DNA of 64,000 nucleotides from Cycas panzhihuaensis (taxonomy: Eukaryota; Cycadophyta). Position numbers and translations under genes: made by a program. Positions within the stretch are counted from its first letter, which is position 1. The number at the start of each line of letters is the position of its first letter. Location of the stretch: contig CM041465.1 of assembly GCA_023213395.1 (NCBI GenBank), positions 99,579,741 through 99,643,740 on the forward strand. Reading direction: 5' to 3'. Positions 1 to 11,498 of the stretch are shown here, piece by piece. Under the pieces are notes generated by a model that saw only the letters and a program-made list of their open reading frames with translations, was not told where the DNA came from and did no database searches.

Positions 1-2357
1 CGGGTATGTGTCTCAGCCCCCTATTGGCCCTTTTTGTCATCTTCCCCCAGCCTAGGCTAGCTGACCGGGCCTGGTTTTACCTCCAGGTAAATACCACCGT
101 GATTTTCATAGTACCACCAGAAAATCCGTGGTACCGCAGATTTTATGGCGGTATGACTGTTCTAATTTATTTTTTTTAAATCTGCTGTGGCAATTTCGCA
201 TTTATTGCAAAACTTCCACATGTCTCATGACTTAACTCGCTATCAGCCACGCCCTAATCGCTCGCTTTAGGGTTTGGGTTGGTACTTAAGTCACGATTTA
301 TTCATTTTTTAGAACTTTTTTTGCTCACTTTTTGGATTGCTCCTCAAGGAAACCACGTTGTGCTCTACTATTCTTCACGCTCACACTCTTTCTGGGACCT
401 GTGCCTCTCCTCCAATGCCTAGCTCTCTTTTGGTGTGGCTAGGACATCTTCCCAGCCCTTCACACACCTTGGAGAGGGCCCCTTTGGAGAGGTTTTAGTG
501 GATTCTTGCCCGGGCAGCCACCAAGCATTCCAAGTGCAAGTGTTCTTCCTACAACTCCATTAGCAGGGTTCCAAACCTACTACACCATAGTTTTTGGGTT
601 GATTACTCAGCCTCTCCTTACTAGCTCTTGGTTGAGGCAAGCGCCTCTTCTCTTCCTCTTAGGTAATCATTGATTTGGGTTATTTTCCTTCTGCAATTGA
701 TGCCTTGTCTTGCTTGTCTCCTTGCTTGTCTTTGTAGGGATTGTTTTACTCTTTGTGTTGGATTGTTTTACTCCTGTTACTAGTGCCTCCTTACCTGCAT
801 TTGTTGCTCAAGGCAGCATCAAAGAGGGTTGGCATAGGGTTTGGGAGAGAGCTGGGTGGATTTTGTACCACCTTCCATGCTCCTCAAGCGGCTTTTAGCC
901 CCCCAAACCTTCCCTCTTACCTTGTGCTGTCCTTAGCACTCAAATAAGGGTTTGTTGGGCCTCCCTTAGCCACTGAAATCAGCGCTATCACATGTTGCAA
1001 CACTGGTTTGGAGGCTTATACTTAGGTCTAGGCAACTCATGTAAGTCCCGACCGCTTATTCTTTACCCAACTCTTTTCTCGGCAGACCAGTTTGCTCTTC
1101 ATAGCATCCCAGCTTGCCGTAGGTCTTCTTTGGCTCCTCTCGACTCCCTTGCTACTATTTCTAGCCATCCTTCTTGGCCTTGCCCTCGTTACCTTGTGGC
1201 CTTGGGGGGAGGTTGGGGTTGTTCTTTACATGAGGTGGGCCACTCTGAGGCTTACCAGTTACTTTCCTTTTGCTTTGGTTGTCCTCCTTTACATATTAAC
1301 ATCATTGCGTTGATGCTAACATATACATGTTTAAGTTTATATTTGGTTTGTATAGACTTGTATTGTTAGGATCTTTCCATTGCATGGTAGTACCCTTTCT
1401 TTAGAAAGGGGGAGGTTGTCGTTTACTTGTAGGTGTTTAGAAAGCACAAAGGACCTTTCTCCATTTGTCCCTTTATCGGTAAGTGCTTCCATGTATGTTG
1501 TACTTTCATACTTCACTTATTGCTAGTATTTAGTCTCTTTCTTTCCTTGGTTTTATACTTTAGTATTTTTCCGGGGAAGGTAAGGGAGCCCCTTATTCCA
1601 ATATGTTGTGATGCTTCATGACCGCCGCACCTTGTGGAGTAGTCTTGGTTGTCCCTTGGGAGTGCCATCATCATGATATGCTTCCTTTCTGGGTACACGC
1701 TTTTGCTCCGCCCTATCACCTTTTCCTTCTGATTTTCCTTTACATAAGTAGTAATTAACTCATTGGAAATCAAAAGGGGAAATCAACTTTGCTTTTAGCT
1801 CATGCTTTATTTACTTCGTTGCATGCATCTTCTTTACCCATAGGAAAAGGTCTTAGGAACCATCCTTTTCACCTTTTCCCTCCCTTTACCATGCAAGCTT
1901 CCTTCTCTCCTTATTGTTTGCATTTGGTTAGCTCACTTAGGCATACCTTGACCTACATTCTTGGGTCATCCTTCTCATTTTCCCTTGGTTCACCACTTTT
2001 CTGGGCAACCAACGTGACCCCATCCATAGGCTGCTCGTTTGCCTATCCTCCCTTGTTTCCCGTTGCTCTAGGGAAACCCTCGAAGGCTCCTCTCCTTCCC
2101 CTTCCGGCCATCCAAGGGTAGGAGGATCCTTCCCTTAGGTCGACCCAGGTTAACCCTATGCCTCCTCACCTCTTATTCGACGTGGGGGGATCACCCTTTG
2201 GTAGCTACATTCCATTGCAGGTCCTAAACTCATGCTTCGATGCACGAGGCGCCCTACGTGGTATTTACCCTACTTATAGGTCTCTTTCTCGATCATATTA
2301 TCACCCACTCTTACCATACCTATTTAGTTAGGTATCTATCCCGTAGATGCACATCCA
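1..2357 (+). repeat. Element A 5' LTR (left end outside window)
   Basis: It matches 13894-16253 over its whole length (2357 against 2360 bp), about nine bases in ten where I compared, with differences mostly C/T and A/G transitions. It ends in TCCA just before the primer site. It contains several splice-like signals, for example AG/GTAATC at 663 followed by a pyrimidine tract and AG at 737, GTAAGT at 1041, and AAG/GTAAGG at 1580. A cluster of short inverted repeats lies at about 80-155. The ORFs inside it show no recognisable domain and I do not call them genes. Confidence 0.92.
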
Positions 2358-2358
2358 T

Positions 2359-2376
2359 TGGCGACCATACTGGGGA
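2359..2376 (+). other. Element A primer binding site
   Basis: The sequence TGGCGACCATACTGGGGA starts one base after the LTR end. It has the TGGCGAC...GGGGA form that I associate with Arg-tRNA-type primer sites of Ogre/Tat elements. This is from memory of the family, not a tRNA alignment. E has a decayed copy of the same site. Confidence 0.75.
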
Positions 2377-2570
2377 CTACCAGTAAGGGAGCTAGTTTTT
2401 GCTCTCTTCCGTTGGTTTTACTACCTTTTTATAATCCTTTTTCACCTATTTTGATCTCTTCGTTGGGTAGCCCCCAACGCGTGTACCTTTATCACCCTCT
2501 CTTTTTCCCTAACATTGTTGGTTGACGTTGCATGTGATGCTTTTCTCGTCGCTTACGCAGTCTACCTCCA

Positions 2571-5111
2571 TTGTTAGAAGACCTCGAGTATCATCCTCTT
2601 CCTTTGTTAGATTCTGATTTGACTATGGAGGGATACTCTTCTGATTGGGCCTACCACACCTCAACTTTAGAAACCCATGATTTCCCTTCCTCTATTCCAG
2701 GGTCTACCCAAGAGGGTGATGAACCCCTTGATTACCCGAGTGACCAACATCACTCGCTTAACGTCCATCCCTCTACCCATGCAGTAGAAGGATCTGTTCC
2801 TCCTGAGACTTACCACTCAATTAGTGACTCTTATGAGGAGCATCCTGAGGGACCTACCTTGTTTGAAGTCCCAATAACCTCTTACAAGTATGTAGGAACC
2901 CCTCCTGTCAACATAATTGAAGCTCTGAATGAGTGTCGCTATGCGACACGCTTCCAACCGCATCCTAGATGGTTTGAGAGTGCTCTTCGTGGAGGAGCCT
3001 CTTCTTCTTCCGCTTCTCCCCCGCATGCCTCATCCTCATCTACTCTTCCTTTGACAACAAATCCCTTTGTGCCTACGCATGTGTCCCGCTCCTTTCGTAT
3101 TCCTGTAGTGGGGGCACATATTGTGCCTTCCGTTTCTCATCGAGGTCCTAGTGTTTCAGGATCTTCTTGTGGTATGTCTTTCCTTCAATTGAAGGTTAGC
3201 ATACCCGTCCCTAGCCAAACTAATGTGCCATCCCCTAATGTGGCACATACCTTTCCTAGTAGGCCTATCGGTCTTACTAACCTTTCGACTACCAGCCATG
3301 TGGGACCCACTCCCACACTCTCTCAAAACCAACACGTTGGTGCTTCCTTCTACGTTCCCCTAGGGTATACTTCTCAACCTTGGGGGTAGGGTAGGGGAAG
3401 CCATCTCCTAGCTTATGGGGTAGATATGCTACACCCATATGGGGTCGCTCCACCTATGGGTGGCCCATATGGGCAAAACCCAGTTTCGCATCTGTCTTGT
3501 CCATCATACAGCGTAATTCCATTTGTTGTGCCTTCGCAAGGGAACTCGACTCCCTTCCAAGGCACCTACCCCTATGCCCCTTCCTAGCGGGGGGCATTTC
3601 CTCAAGAAGGGATGGGTGTGCCACCCCCATCTACTCCTTGTTCGCTACCTGCTACATCATTCACTGACCCTATGATCCAGGTAAGGTCATGCCCCTTCAT
3701 GGACTTTAGGTCAACACCTCTATCCATTGAGGCGTTAAGAACCAATCTGCCACCTCATCCCCTTGAAGTTCCTAGATTCGACAGAACTTCGTCGTAAGAC
3801 CCGGCGGAGCATGTGCGTAGTTTTTCTATAGCATGTATCGATTACTGGGCCTATGACCATATTTTAATGAAATTATTCCTGTGATCCTTGTAGGGTGACG
3901 CCCTTAAGTGGTTCTACCGTCTCCCTGCCCATTCCATCCATTCATTCCAGCAATTGGTGGACGAGTTCATCAACTATTTTGATGTAGCTCGTCCATTCGA
4001 GAGCAGAATGAAGTCGCTCATTTCACTCAAACAAGGTCATGATGAGATGAATTGTGACTTTGTGTGGCGATTTCATGACTTGCTTCACTCCACTAAGGTA
4101 ACATTGCCTGAGAAGTTAAAGTGAGATCTCTTTGCCAATGTACTTCGTCCCGAAGTGCATGTGGAAGTCCTTAAAATGGAGGCGACCACATGCGACTTCG
4201 CGATCGCCAAGTGTTTGGCATTGGAGGCTATTGAGATCCAAGACGGTCTCAAGAAACCTCTTAAGCCCTCACAACACCATGACGCACCACCCCCAACCAA
4301 AGATACCAAACCTTCACAACCTACCCGGTCTTCCTCTCACCCCACTGAGAGGACTTTAGACCCTCTCACATCAGCCATATGCTCGTTTAAGCGTACGATG
4401 AAGGAACTCAAGCTTCAGGCTCCTTCATCTCCTACATCTAATAAACAAGTCCAATAAACAACTCAAGCTCCTCTCCCCAGGAATGGAAACGCCCAGTCCT
4501 CTCAAGCGAGAAGGTCAGACCCTCTGCTTGAGAAGAAGTGGTGCTCCATTCATGGGGAGTGCTTCTACGATGATTCACGTTGTAGGGCCCAGCATCCTAA
4601 GGATGCCCCTCGACACGACTCTTCCTCTAAATGGGCCTCAAGGCCTAATTTGGACCAACCAGTTCACAAGGATCCATTCCCTAAACATGGGGAACATGAT
4701 CGCAACACCCAAACCAAGAATAACTAGAACCGAGGAAGATCGCCTGATCCCTGTCCTTCCCGTGACAAAGGGAAGGGTGTCCGGAACTCGTCTTCTTCCT
4801 CTTGTTCTCCTAGCCATCGCACCCCATCACCTTCGCGACCCTGGAACAAGGGGAAGAAGGTGATCCAGTTGCTTGAAGCAACTCCTTCCTATGTCCTTAC
4901 ACAGTCTCAGGCTGCCAAGGAAGCAGTGGGAGCTTCTTCTTCTTCCACTCCTTTCGATCCTCTTCTAGAGAACCTCCCTTCAAAAATACCTCTCTTTCCC
5001 AAGGCTATTCCTATACACCTAGGTCGTTACATTTTTCGAAGGGCACTTACCCAGCCTATGGCGAAGGGTAAGCCCTTCTCTATCATGGACGAGCTTCATC
5101 TGTTCTTGTGA
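2571..5111 (+). pseudogene. gag: Element A gag (Tat type), broken by stops
   Basis: One reading frame runs through the stretch, broken by stops at about 3387, 3585, 3795, 3890, 4122 and 4455. The N-terminal part (272 codons to 3389) is acidic then Pro/Ser-rich and has no named domain. It is followed by the gag core (about 3700-4260, with GDALKWFYRLP and the RFHDLLHSTK segment) and a Cys/His cluster near 4520-4580 (WCSIHGEC...C) in the place of a zinc knuckle. The same order is found in C and E. The start is uncertain: 2571 is the first ATG-like position of the long open stretch and a similar start is seen in E. A one-base shift near 5100 separates it from the protease frame. The stop at 3795 is shared with E. 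Confidence 0.8.
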
Positions 5112-5638
5112 GAATGTCCTTAATGGACGTTTTGAGGAGTTGTCCCAAGCAGCGGGCCCTCCTCTTGGAAGCTTTAAGATCGAGTGATGTGCCTATCCAT
5201 GCTTTGGATGTTACCTAAAGTTGTGGACCCATTATCTCATTTGATCCTAAGGATCTTCCTCCCGCTAGTGAAAGGGAACGTGAGTGGAACTTCCCATTCA
5301 CTATCATTATCGATACACCCGATTGTACCCTTCGAAGGACTATTATTGTCAATGGTTCTTCTATCAATGCCATGCCCTTGCATGTCATGTAAGAGCTTGG
5401 TATCTCTGCCTTGGAACCTGTTCCTTGGCGATGCCAAGGTTATGATGGTAGTGAGAAGACCCCTTTAGGATCTGTCACAATTCTACTCACCCTTGAGGGC
5501 AAGACTGTTCTTGCTGATGTTGTAGTCCTCGACGTTGACGTTGACTACCACCTCCTTCTAGGTCGTCCATGGCTCGACCAAATGGGACCTGTGTGCTTGA
5601 CTCTTTGGGGACAACTTAAATTCATCCATGATGGATAG
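5108..5638 (+). pseudogene. pol: Element A retropepsin (protease) region
   Basis: Frame 2 resumes at about 5108 and reads MDVLRSCPKQRALLLEAL, then a retropepsin-like region with NGSSINAMP near 5350 and the downstream LLLGRPWLDQ flap/psi-loop region near 5560. The catalytic D-S/T-G has become V-N-G. In C the same site still reads DSGSS. Stops interrupt it near 5216 and 5390. The fold would cut Gag-Pol, but this copy is inactive by sequence. Confidence 0.75.
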
Positions 5639-6600
5639 ATGAGAATGATTCCCTGTGAACGCCCATTTACCAAACAAACGCATTCCACCAATTCGGCAAA
5701 CCGAGGTCCTTCTACACATGCCTCGACTTACTCTATTGGCATACCTAACCCATCTGAAGAAGATCCTGTATCTTCTTCCCCTAATCTCACGTGGTTCACC
5801 CCTATTGGCGTTGGGAGTTATGGGTATCTTGCTTCGTTTAGTGACAACGAGTCATACGATGAGGGCGAGGATTGTCTTCACCCTGTCTCTTTCCTCTGTA
5901 CCAGTAGGTCACACCAACCTCGTTCTAGATCACTGTCTAGAACCTTTGTCGTTGGTGAGGCTAGCCACTCCTGCATGTCACATGTCATCACTTATGTTGA
6001 CCCACCCATCATCGGTTCTTCTCCTTCATTACCCCCTTGTGGGTAATGGCTTCGAGGAGCTGCCTTTCACTCCTTCTGAGGAGCCTCCTTTTGATTTTCC
6101 TTTAGATTCCCACGAGGAAGTTGAGCAACCCGACGACCATCATGGTCCTATTGTTTCTACTCCCTCTAGTGCTTCCTCTACTCGAAGTAAGGTCATCCAT
6201 GGGGTGGATTACTTTGAGGATGACGAAGCCCTGCTTGAGCACCTAGCAGGTTTTACACCCAACTTGCCTTCTGGTCATCATAGGCTTGGTCACTAGAAGA
6301 TCCTTGTGATTGGATCCACACTTGCTGATCTGATCCTGTCTCCTATTCCACCTCTTCTTGTTGACCTTGTTGCTCTCCACTTTGAGGAGGTTAATGCCAT
6401 GTGCATGGGGGTGACCCAAGACATAGTCTTGGCCCCTGGCAAGGTCATTAAGGTCAGGTTGAAATGTTCTCCTGATGAGATAAGAGAGTACTCCCTTCTA
6501 TTCTAGGAGTTTCGAGATGTGTTTGCATGGGATTATGCTGACATAAAGGGAATTGACCCCTCCATTATCACTCATAACCTCACCACCATTCTTGGCGCCT
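5639..6600 (+). pseudogene. pol: Element A protease-RT linker
   Basis: This is a long acidic, Ser/Pro-rich linker between protease and RT, in frame 2 to 6046 and then frame 3. It contains the phrase PIGVGSYGYLASFSD, conserved in C (about 24920) and E (about 37280). Near 6400 it reads MGVTQDIVLAPGKV, then EFRDVFAWDYADIKGIDP, the usual lead-in to gypsy RT. I know no enzymatic role for the linker itself. Confidence 0.65.
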
Positions 6601-7316
6601 GCCCTATGCACCAGAAGTAGCATCCCTTTCACCTGAAGCTTTTAGCCATTGTCAAGATGAAGGTTGAGAAGCTTCTGGATGCTGGGCTTATTACTTCCAT
6701 TGACTACCCTAAATGGGTCTCCAATATTATCCCCATTGCTAAAAAGAATGGGGCAATCCGTATATGTGTTGATTTTCGTAACATCAATAATGCTTGTCCT
6801 AAGGACAACTTCCCATTACCCTTCATCGATCAAATTATCAATCACACTGCTAGATTTGAAGTCATGTCTCTAATGGATGGCTTCTCCAGCTATAACCAAA
6901 TTTAGATTTCTCCTAAAGACCGCCATAAGACAGCCTTCACTACACCTTGGGGTACCTTCGCCTATAAGGCAATGCCCTTTGGTCTTAAGAATGTAGGTGC
7001 TACTTACCAAAGAGCCATGCATTTCATTTTCCATAACCTCATTGATAATATATTGGAGGTCTTCATGGATGATATGATGGGTCTCTCCCATGTCAGGACC
7101 CATCATCCATCCAACTTGCATTCTATCTTCTCACGATGCCACAAGTATCATGTCAGTCTAAATTTGCTCAAGTGTATGTTTGCCATTACCTCGGGTAAAC
7201 TCCTTGGTTTCCTTGTGTCCAAACAAGGAATCCAGATTGACCCTGATAAGGTCAGGGCAATCCTTGATTGCCGCCACCTAAAACTCAACGACAGATTAAG
7301 TTGTTTCTAGGAAGGC
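6601..7316 (+). pseudogene. pol: Element A reverse transcriptase
   Basis: The RT core is in frame 3: KVEKLLDAGLITSIDYPKW, then VDFRNINNACPKDNFPLP near 6770, then TTPWGTFAYKAMPFGLKN near 6945 and the catalytic FMDDM near 7065, so both active-site Asp residues remain. Stops occur at about 6618 and 6903, and the frame is lost near 7275. The domain is about the usual gypsy RT length. It would copy element RNA from the tRNA primer. Confidence 0.85.
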
Positions 7317-7813
7317 TCAGTTTTCTCAGGCGCTTCTTAGCAGACTTCGCTGTGAGCGCTAAACCCCTCACGAACCTATTGAAGAAGGGAGCTCCTTTTA
7401 CCTGGTCTAATAAGACCTAAAAGGCCTTCGAAGGACTTAAGGAAGCCCTTACTTCTGCTCTTACGTTGGTGCCTCCTTGATTCGATAGGCCCTTCGTCCT
7501 ATACACCTCGATGATTGACAAGTCCTTGAGCACTATATTAGCTTAGGAGGATGACTTAGGAACTGAGAGAGCTATATATTTCATCAGCCGTACCCTCGTG
7601 GCTGCTGAGCTTAACTATTCCCCTGCCGAGAAGAAGTGCCTCTCCTTGGTCCCTGCGACTAAGAAGTTCATACACTACTTGCTTGGCAACACCACCAAGG
7701 TAATCGTTCAATCTGATCCCTTGCGATACTTACTGACTCGTTCAGATTTGACGGGTAGGGCTGGTCATTGGGCCATCCTACTTCAAGAATTCAACCTCCA
7801 TATCATCAACTGA
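7317..7813 (+). pseudogene. pol: Element A RNase H (gypsy type)
   Basis: After a frameshift, frame 2 reads LGRLSFLRRFLADF (RT connection) and then the gypsy RNase H: KAFEGLKEALTSA, LGTERAIYFISRTL, AELNYSPAEKKCLSLV and a C-terminal segment ending EFNLHIIN. Stops at about 7420, 7480 and 7543 break it. This is the normal pol-embedded RNase H and is distinct from the separate RNase H ORF at 12698-13120. No second RNase H is seen between it and integrase. Confidence 0.75.
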
Positions 7814-9201
7814 AAATCAAAAAAAGGAATGGTAGTGGCCGAGCAACTCGCAGACACCCCTATCCCTAACTCCTTTGGTGCCCCTGTTGACGACTCTCTC
7901 CCCGATGAGTCTATCCTGACGATTCAGGGAGTCTCTCCCCATCTATTCATTGACAATGAGTGGTATGCTGACATAGTGTGGTATCTTACGCAGTAACAAT
8001 ACTGCCCCGATACCAGTAGTAAAGTTAGATCTTGTATCTAGACTTCTGCCAGGCAATACCTCCTCATAGACAAGGTATTGTACAAGAGGTCCTTCGATGG
8101 GATCCTCCTCCACTACATCACTACTGATGAAGCTAACTAGGTACTTCGTGAATGCCACCAGGGTATTTGTAGAGGTCACTTTGGAGGCCAATCTATGGCT
8201 CAGAGGATCCTCCGCATGGGTTATTTTTCGCCGTCCCTTTTCAAGGATGCTCACGCCTTTGCCCTGAAATATCGGCGATGTCAGGAACATGCCAACATTT
8301 TCCATGTGCCTTCTGAGGCCCTGCATCTTACTGTTTCACCATGGCCTTTTGCTTAGTAGGGACTAGACCTCATTGGGGCTATCTCCTTGCCTTCGTCATC
8401 GCAGCACAAGTTTATCTTGACTGCCATGGAGTATTTCACTAAATGGGCAAAGGCCATCCCCTTGATCACTACCCCTGGTAAAATGATTGCCACATTCATT
8501 TACCAAAGACATCATTCTTAGTTTTGGGATTCTGGATGTCCTAATCACTGATAATGGAACTCCTTTCTATAATAAGGAGATGGATGAGCTTTGCGAGAAG
8601 TTTAAAATTTCTCATAAGACTTCCTCCCCTTACTACCCTCAGGCAAATGGCCAAGTGGAGTCTTTCAATAAGACTCTCGTCAATATTCTCAAGAAAACCT
8701 TTGCTCAATCCCAAAAGGATTGGCACCTTCAGCTGCCCTTTGCTTTGTCGGCTTACCACACCTCTATCCGTTCCACCATGGGAATGACCCCATTCTCCCT
8801 GGTCTACTGATCTTGGCTACTCATTGGAGGTGGAGATTCCTTTCTTACGAGTCTCTCTTCGAGGTCTCATCAATGAGGAGTCGATCTGTTAGGCTCACCT
8901 TCTGGACCTCAAGGCTTTGGATGAGAGATGCTTAGTCGCTTATTAGGCTAACCTAGCATCCAAAGCTCGCTCACAAAGGACCTACGATAAACATCTTCGT
9001 TCCTATCCTTTGTTTCCTAGGGACCACGTCCTCAAGCTTAAGTATCTCCATGATCGTTTGACCAAATTCAAACCCCGATGGGTTGGTCCTTTCGTCGTTA
9101 TCGAATCCCTTGGTAATGGTGCCTACAGGATAGCCACCCTAGAAGGGCTTGAATTTCGTAAAGTCAATAATGGGAAATTCCTTAAGAAGTTTTACGTATG
9201 A
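7814..9201 (+). pseudogene. pol: Element A integrase
   Basis: A linker (KKGMVVAEQLADTPIPNSF) leads to the HHCC region (ECHQGICRGHFGGQ...YRRCQEHAN, about 8150-8300). The catalytic core follows with the D-D-E residues visible in GLDLIG (about 8370), LITDNGTPF (about 8545) and GQVESFNKT (about 8650). After a break near 8810 the C-terminal part resumes at 9010 in another frame: KFKPRWVGPFVVIESLGNGAYRIATLEG, a typical gypsy integrase C-terminal barrel. No chromodomain is present. Several stops and at least two frameshifts inactivate it. Confidence 0.82.
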
Positions 9202-9900
9202 TCTTTTGGCGATCCCTTTGCCCTGCTCGGAAATGAGCCTAAACTACCATCTTAGGTTGTCCCTATTCTTCCCAACCACAGGTAGAATGGCAATTTAAGA
9301 TGGATCCTTCTTCTTCTTTCTGGTTCCTTCCGCAGAACCCGCATTCCCATACCCTCTCGGGAACTTTTGTCTTCCTACTTGGGCATTCCCCAACCAGAAC
9401 GATGCTTTGGAGCATCGTCGCTCCTCTCTCTTGCCTACCATTTCCTTCGTATATTCTGCTATGCTCTTCCATAGACATGTATGCTACTCTATCCTCTAAC
9501 CTCACACCTCTCTATCGTCTCCACTCATGATGGGTATGCGTGCTCCTGTTAGACATATAGCCATACATGAAGGGAACGTGTACATCATATAATAAAGTAT
9601 TCACAACATAAAATATTCATAGCATAACATTTATAACATACAAAATAAATATACATGTCATCCACACATGATATATACACACCTTTTCATGTTAAAATAG
9701 GGTTCCAATTACCCCATATATATATACATCCAAAAATCATGTCACATCATACATCTGGGAAGCTAGTGTCCTTGCAGGGGGGGTACAATCATATGATCCT
9801 ATATATGACCCCCTAGAGGCCCATGCTTTCCCCTGTCAGAGTCATGTATACACATCTCCTACTCTACTGCTGCCCCATTCCTAGGGTACCATCTCCCAGT
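9202..9900 (+). other. Element A region after integrase, non-coding
   Basis: I see no coding signal here. It opens with a segment conserved in C (about 30290) and E (about 36790) around GAAATGAGCCTAAACTACCA. An AT-rich stretch follows at 9580-9740. Near 9780-9812 a G-rich/TATA-like block (GGGGTACAATCATATGATCC) is also conserved in C (about 30990) and E (about 36290). The block lies just past the stop of the antisense gene, so it may belong to that gene's 3' end. That is inference. Confidence 0.6.
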
Positions 9901-11498
9901 TTATGTGATCCCTCCCCTGGGGACCACATCCCTCCGAGACTCCTCTTGGGCCTCCGCGAGCTGCCCAACTCGCTCCCCTTGTCTCGTGGTCATCTCAGGG
10001 TTGTCACTGTCATGTGGGTCTGCGTCCTGCTCTAGCTTAACCTCTACGCCATCTGTGCTACTAACTGATCGTATCGGGCCTGGATATGATCCCTCTTCCC
10101 TCAGAGTCCCTCCTCCGTGACTTTGAGGTGCTCTGTGAGTATCGCTATCTAGACTCTGCTCTTAGCACCTTCGCCTGCTCCGCCCTGTGCCTCTAGAGCC
10201 TGCACCCGTCCACGTAGCTCATCCCTCTTGCACCTCGTCTCATCTCTCTCCTGCTGCAGCTATCCTCGGGATGTCACGTGCTCTTGGGACTCTGCGGCCC
10301 ATATGTCTCTCGCCCTCACCAACAGAGCAAATGCCTCCATGTGGGCACCTACCGCTCTAGGCTCATCTCCTGCCGGATGGGTGGTTGCCCCTCTGCATAT
10401 ACCTGAGGGAATATCTCCCTCACCACAGCCTCTATCAATCTTTGGATCTTTGCTACACCTATCAATACAACATGCCATGTGTCAGTATGTATCTCACCAT
10501 ATACCATAATCAAATCAAATATCTATCTGGATGCTAAACGACACTGGAGAAGGTTAGGTCTCACCTGTTGTGGCCGTTGGCTCCTCCGGGTCATCGACAT
10601 CCTCCCTCCCCTCGTACGCCAGTTGTGGGTGCCTCATCCTCTGGCACCTCCTCTACCTGGGCCTCTATCCTTGTAGGGACCGACTCAGCTCTCATCCCTC
10701 TAGATCCCCTCACGATCCGTAGCCTGCGAGCCCTGGTCACGGGCCCCCTGCCCTCGTCCTGCACTCCTGATGGGCCTGCCTCTCCTCTGGTAGCCCCAGA
10801 TGGATCCTCTGCACCTCTTGCTGAGTCTGCTACCTGTGGACCATCGGGGCCCACTTTGTGATGGGGTGTGGTCCCCCCGCTAGTGCCACTGCTGCGAAAT
10901 GATCGAAGAACTAACACTGTAACAGTGTACTATATGATAACCCACCTCTGCCGGTCATCCTGATAGTGTCTAGTTGGGCAACGAGGTCCACCGCTATCAG
11001 GGTCACCTAGTCCATCCTCTCGTCAGCTTTGCAGCGGTGTACTGCATCTAACCAGCTACCCGATATCTCCCTATAGTTCTGTTTCTAGGAAATCTAGAAC
11101 AGAATGCACAGTATAACCAACTTCCTCACCTGAGGAATCCCTGACATCAGTATGGTCTGGAGGGGAGCTCCACTCTGCTCCCACCTATCAGCTCTTGTAA
11201 AGAACAGGGCTGCCTCCCTGTGTGCTGCCTCGGTGCTAGGCAGCGTCCCCAGTCTCACTGGCCTCCGTGTTGCCGGTACTCCCAGTATCTGTCGAATGTC
11301 TCTCAGCATAACCGTCACGTCACCTACCTGAGGTAGGTGGAACACATTTCTCCTCCTATCCTAATGGGATACTATGTCGACCAGCAACCTCTACTCTGAT
11401 GTATACTAAGGTGTCTTGAGGGCCTTGTATAGGCCACACCTCTGTAGGATCTCCCTATCCTCCTGTGATGCCATCTCCATGTAACTCAACATGGCCAT
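9901..11498 (-). pseudogene. Antisense gene in element A with plant mobile domain (PMD)
   Basis: It reads opposite to gag-pol. From an ATG at 11498 it gives MEMASQEDREILQRCGLYKAL, and near 11350-11260 the PMD signature FHLPQVGDVTVMLRDI followed by ILGVPATRRPV. Plant PMD proteins carry FHLP-GE-T-TL-DV-LLGLP at this point. After spacer exons it reads EEPTATT, then across a 106-bp GT-AG intron VAKIQRLIEAVVREIFPQV and VGAHMEAFALLVRARDIW, ending with a charged tail (EEAQEES-like, RRDVVPRG) at a TAA complementary to 9901-9903. The C-terminal half is conserved in E. Stops (for example near 11400) and a shift near 10400 make this copy a pseudogene. Two further intron candidates (11079-11129, 10892-10945) are shorter than usual for plants. 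Antisense extra ORFs are known in Tat-lineage elements such as Grande and Retand. Confidence 0.72.
10459..10564 (-). other. Probable GT-AG intron of the antisense gene in A
   Basis: On the minus strand the sequence reads ACAACAG/GTGAGACC ... TTGTATTGATAG/GTGTAGC. Removing 106 bp joins EEPTATT to GVAKIQRLIEAVV in one frame (phase 1). E has an intron of 112 bp at the same place and phase with the same border style. The match in position, phase and borders between two diverged copies is the support. No transcript evidence is available. Confidence 0.6.

Noticed and set aside
7943-8326. 127-codon minus-strand ORF in A integrase
   Set aside because: It is a shadow of the integrase zinc region on the plus strand.
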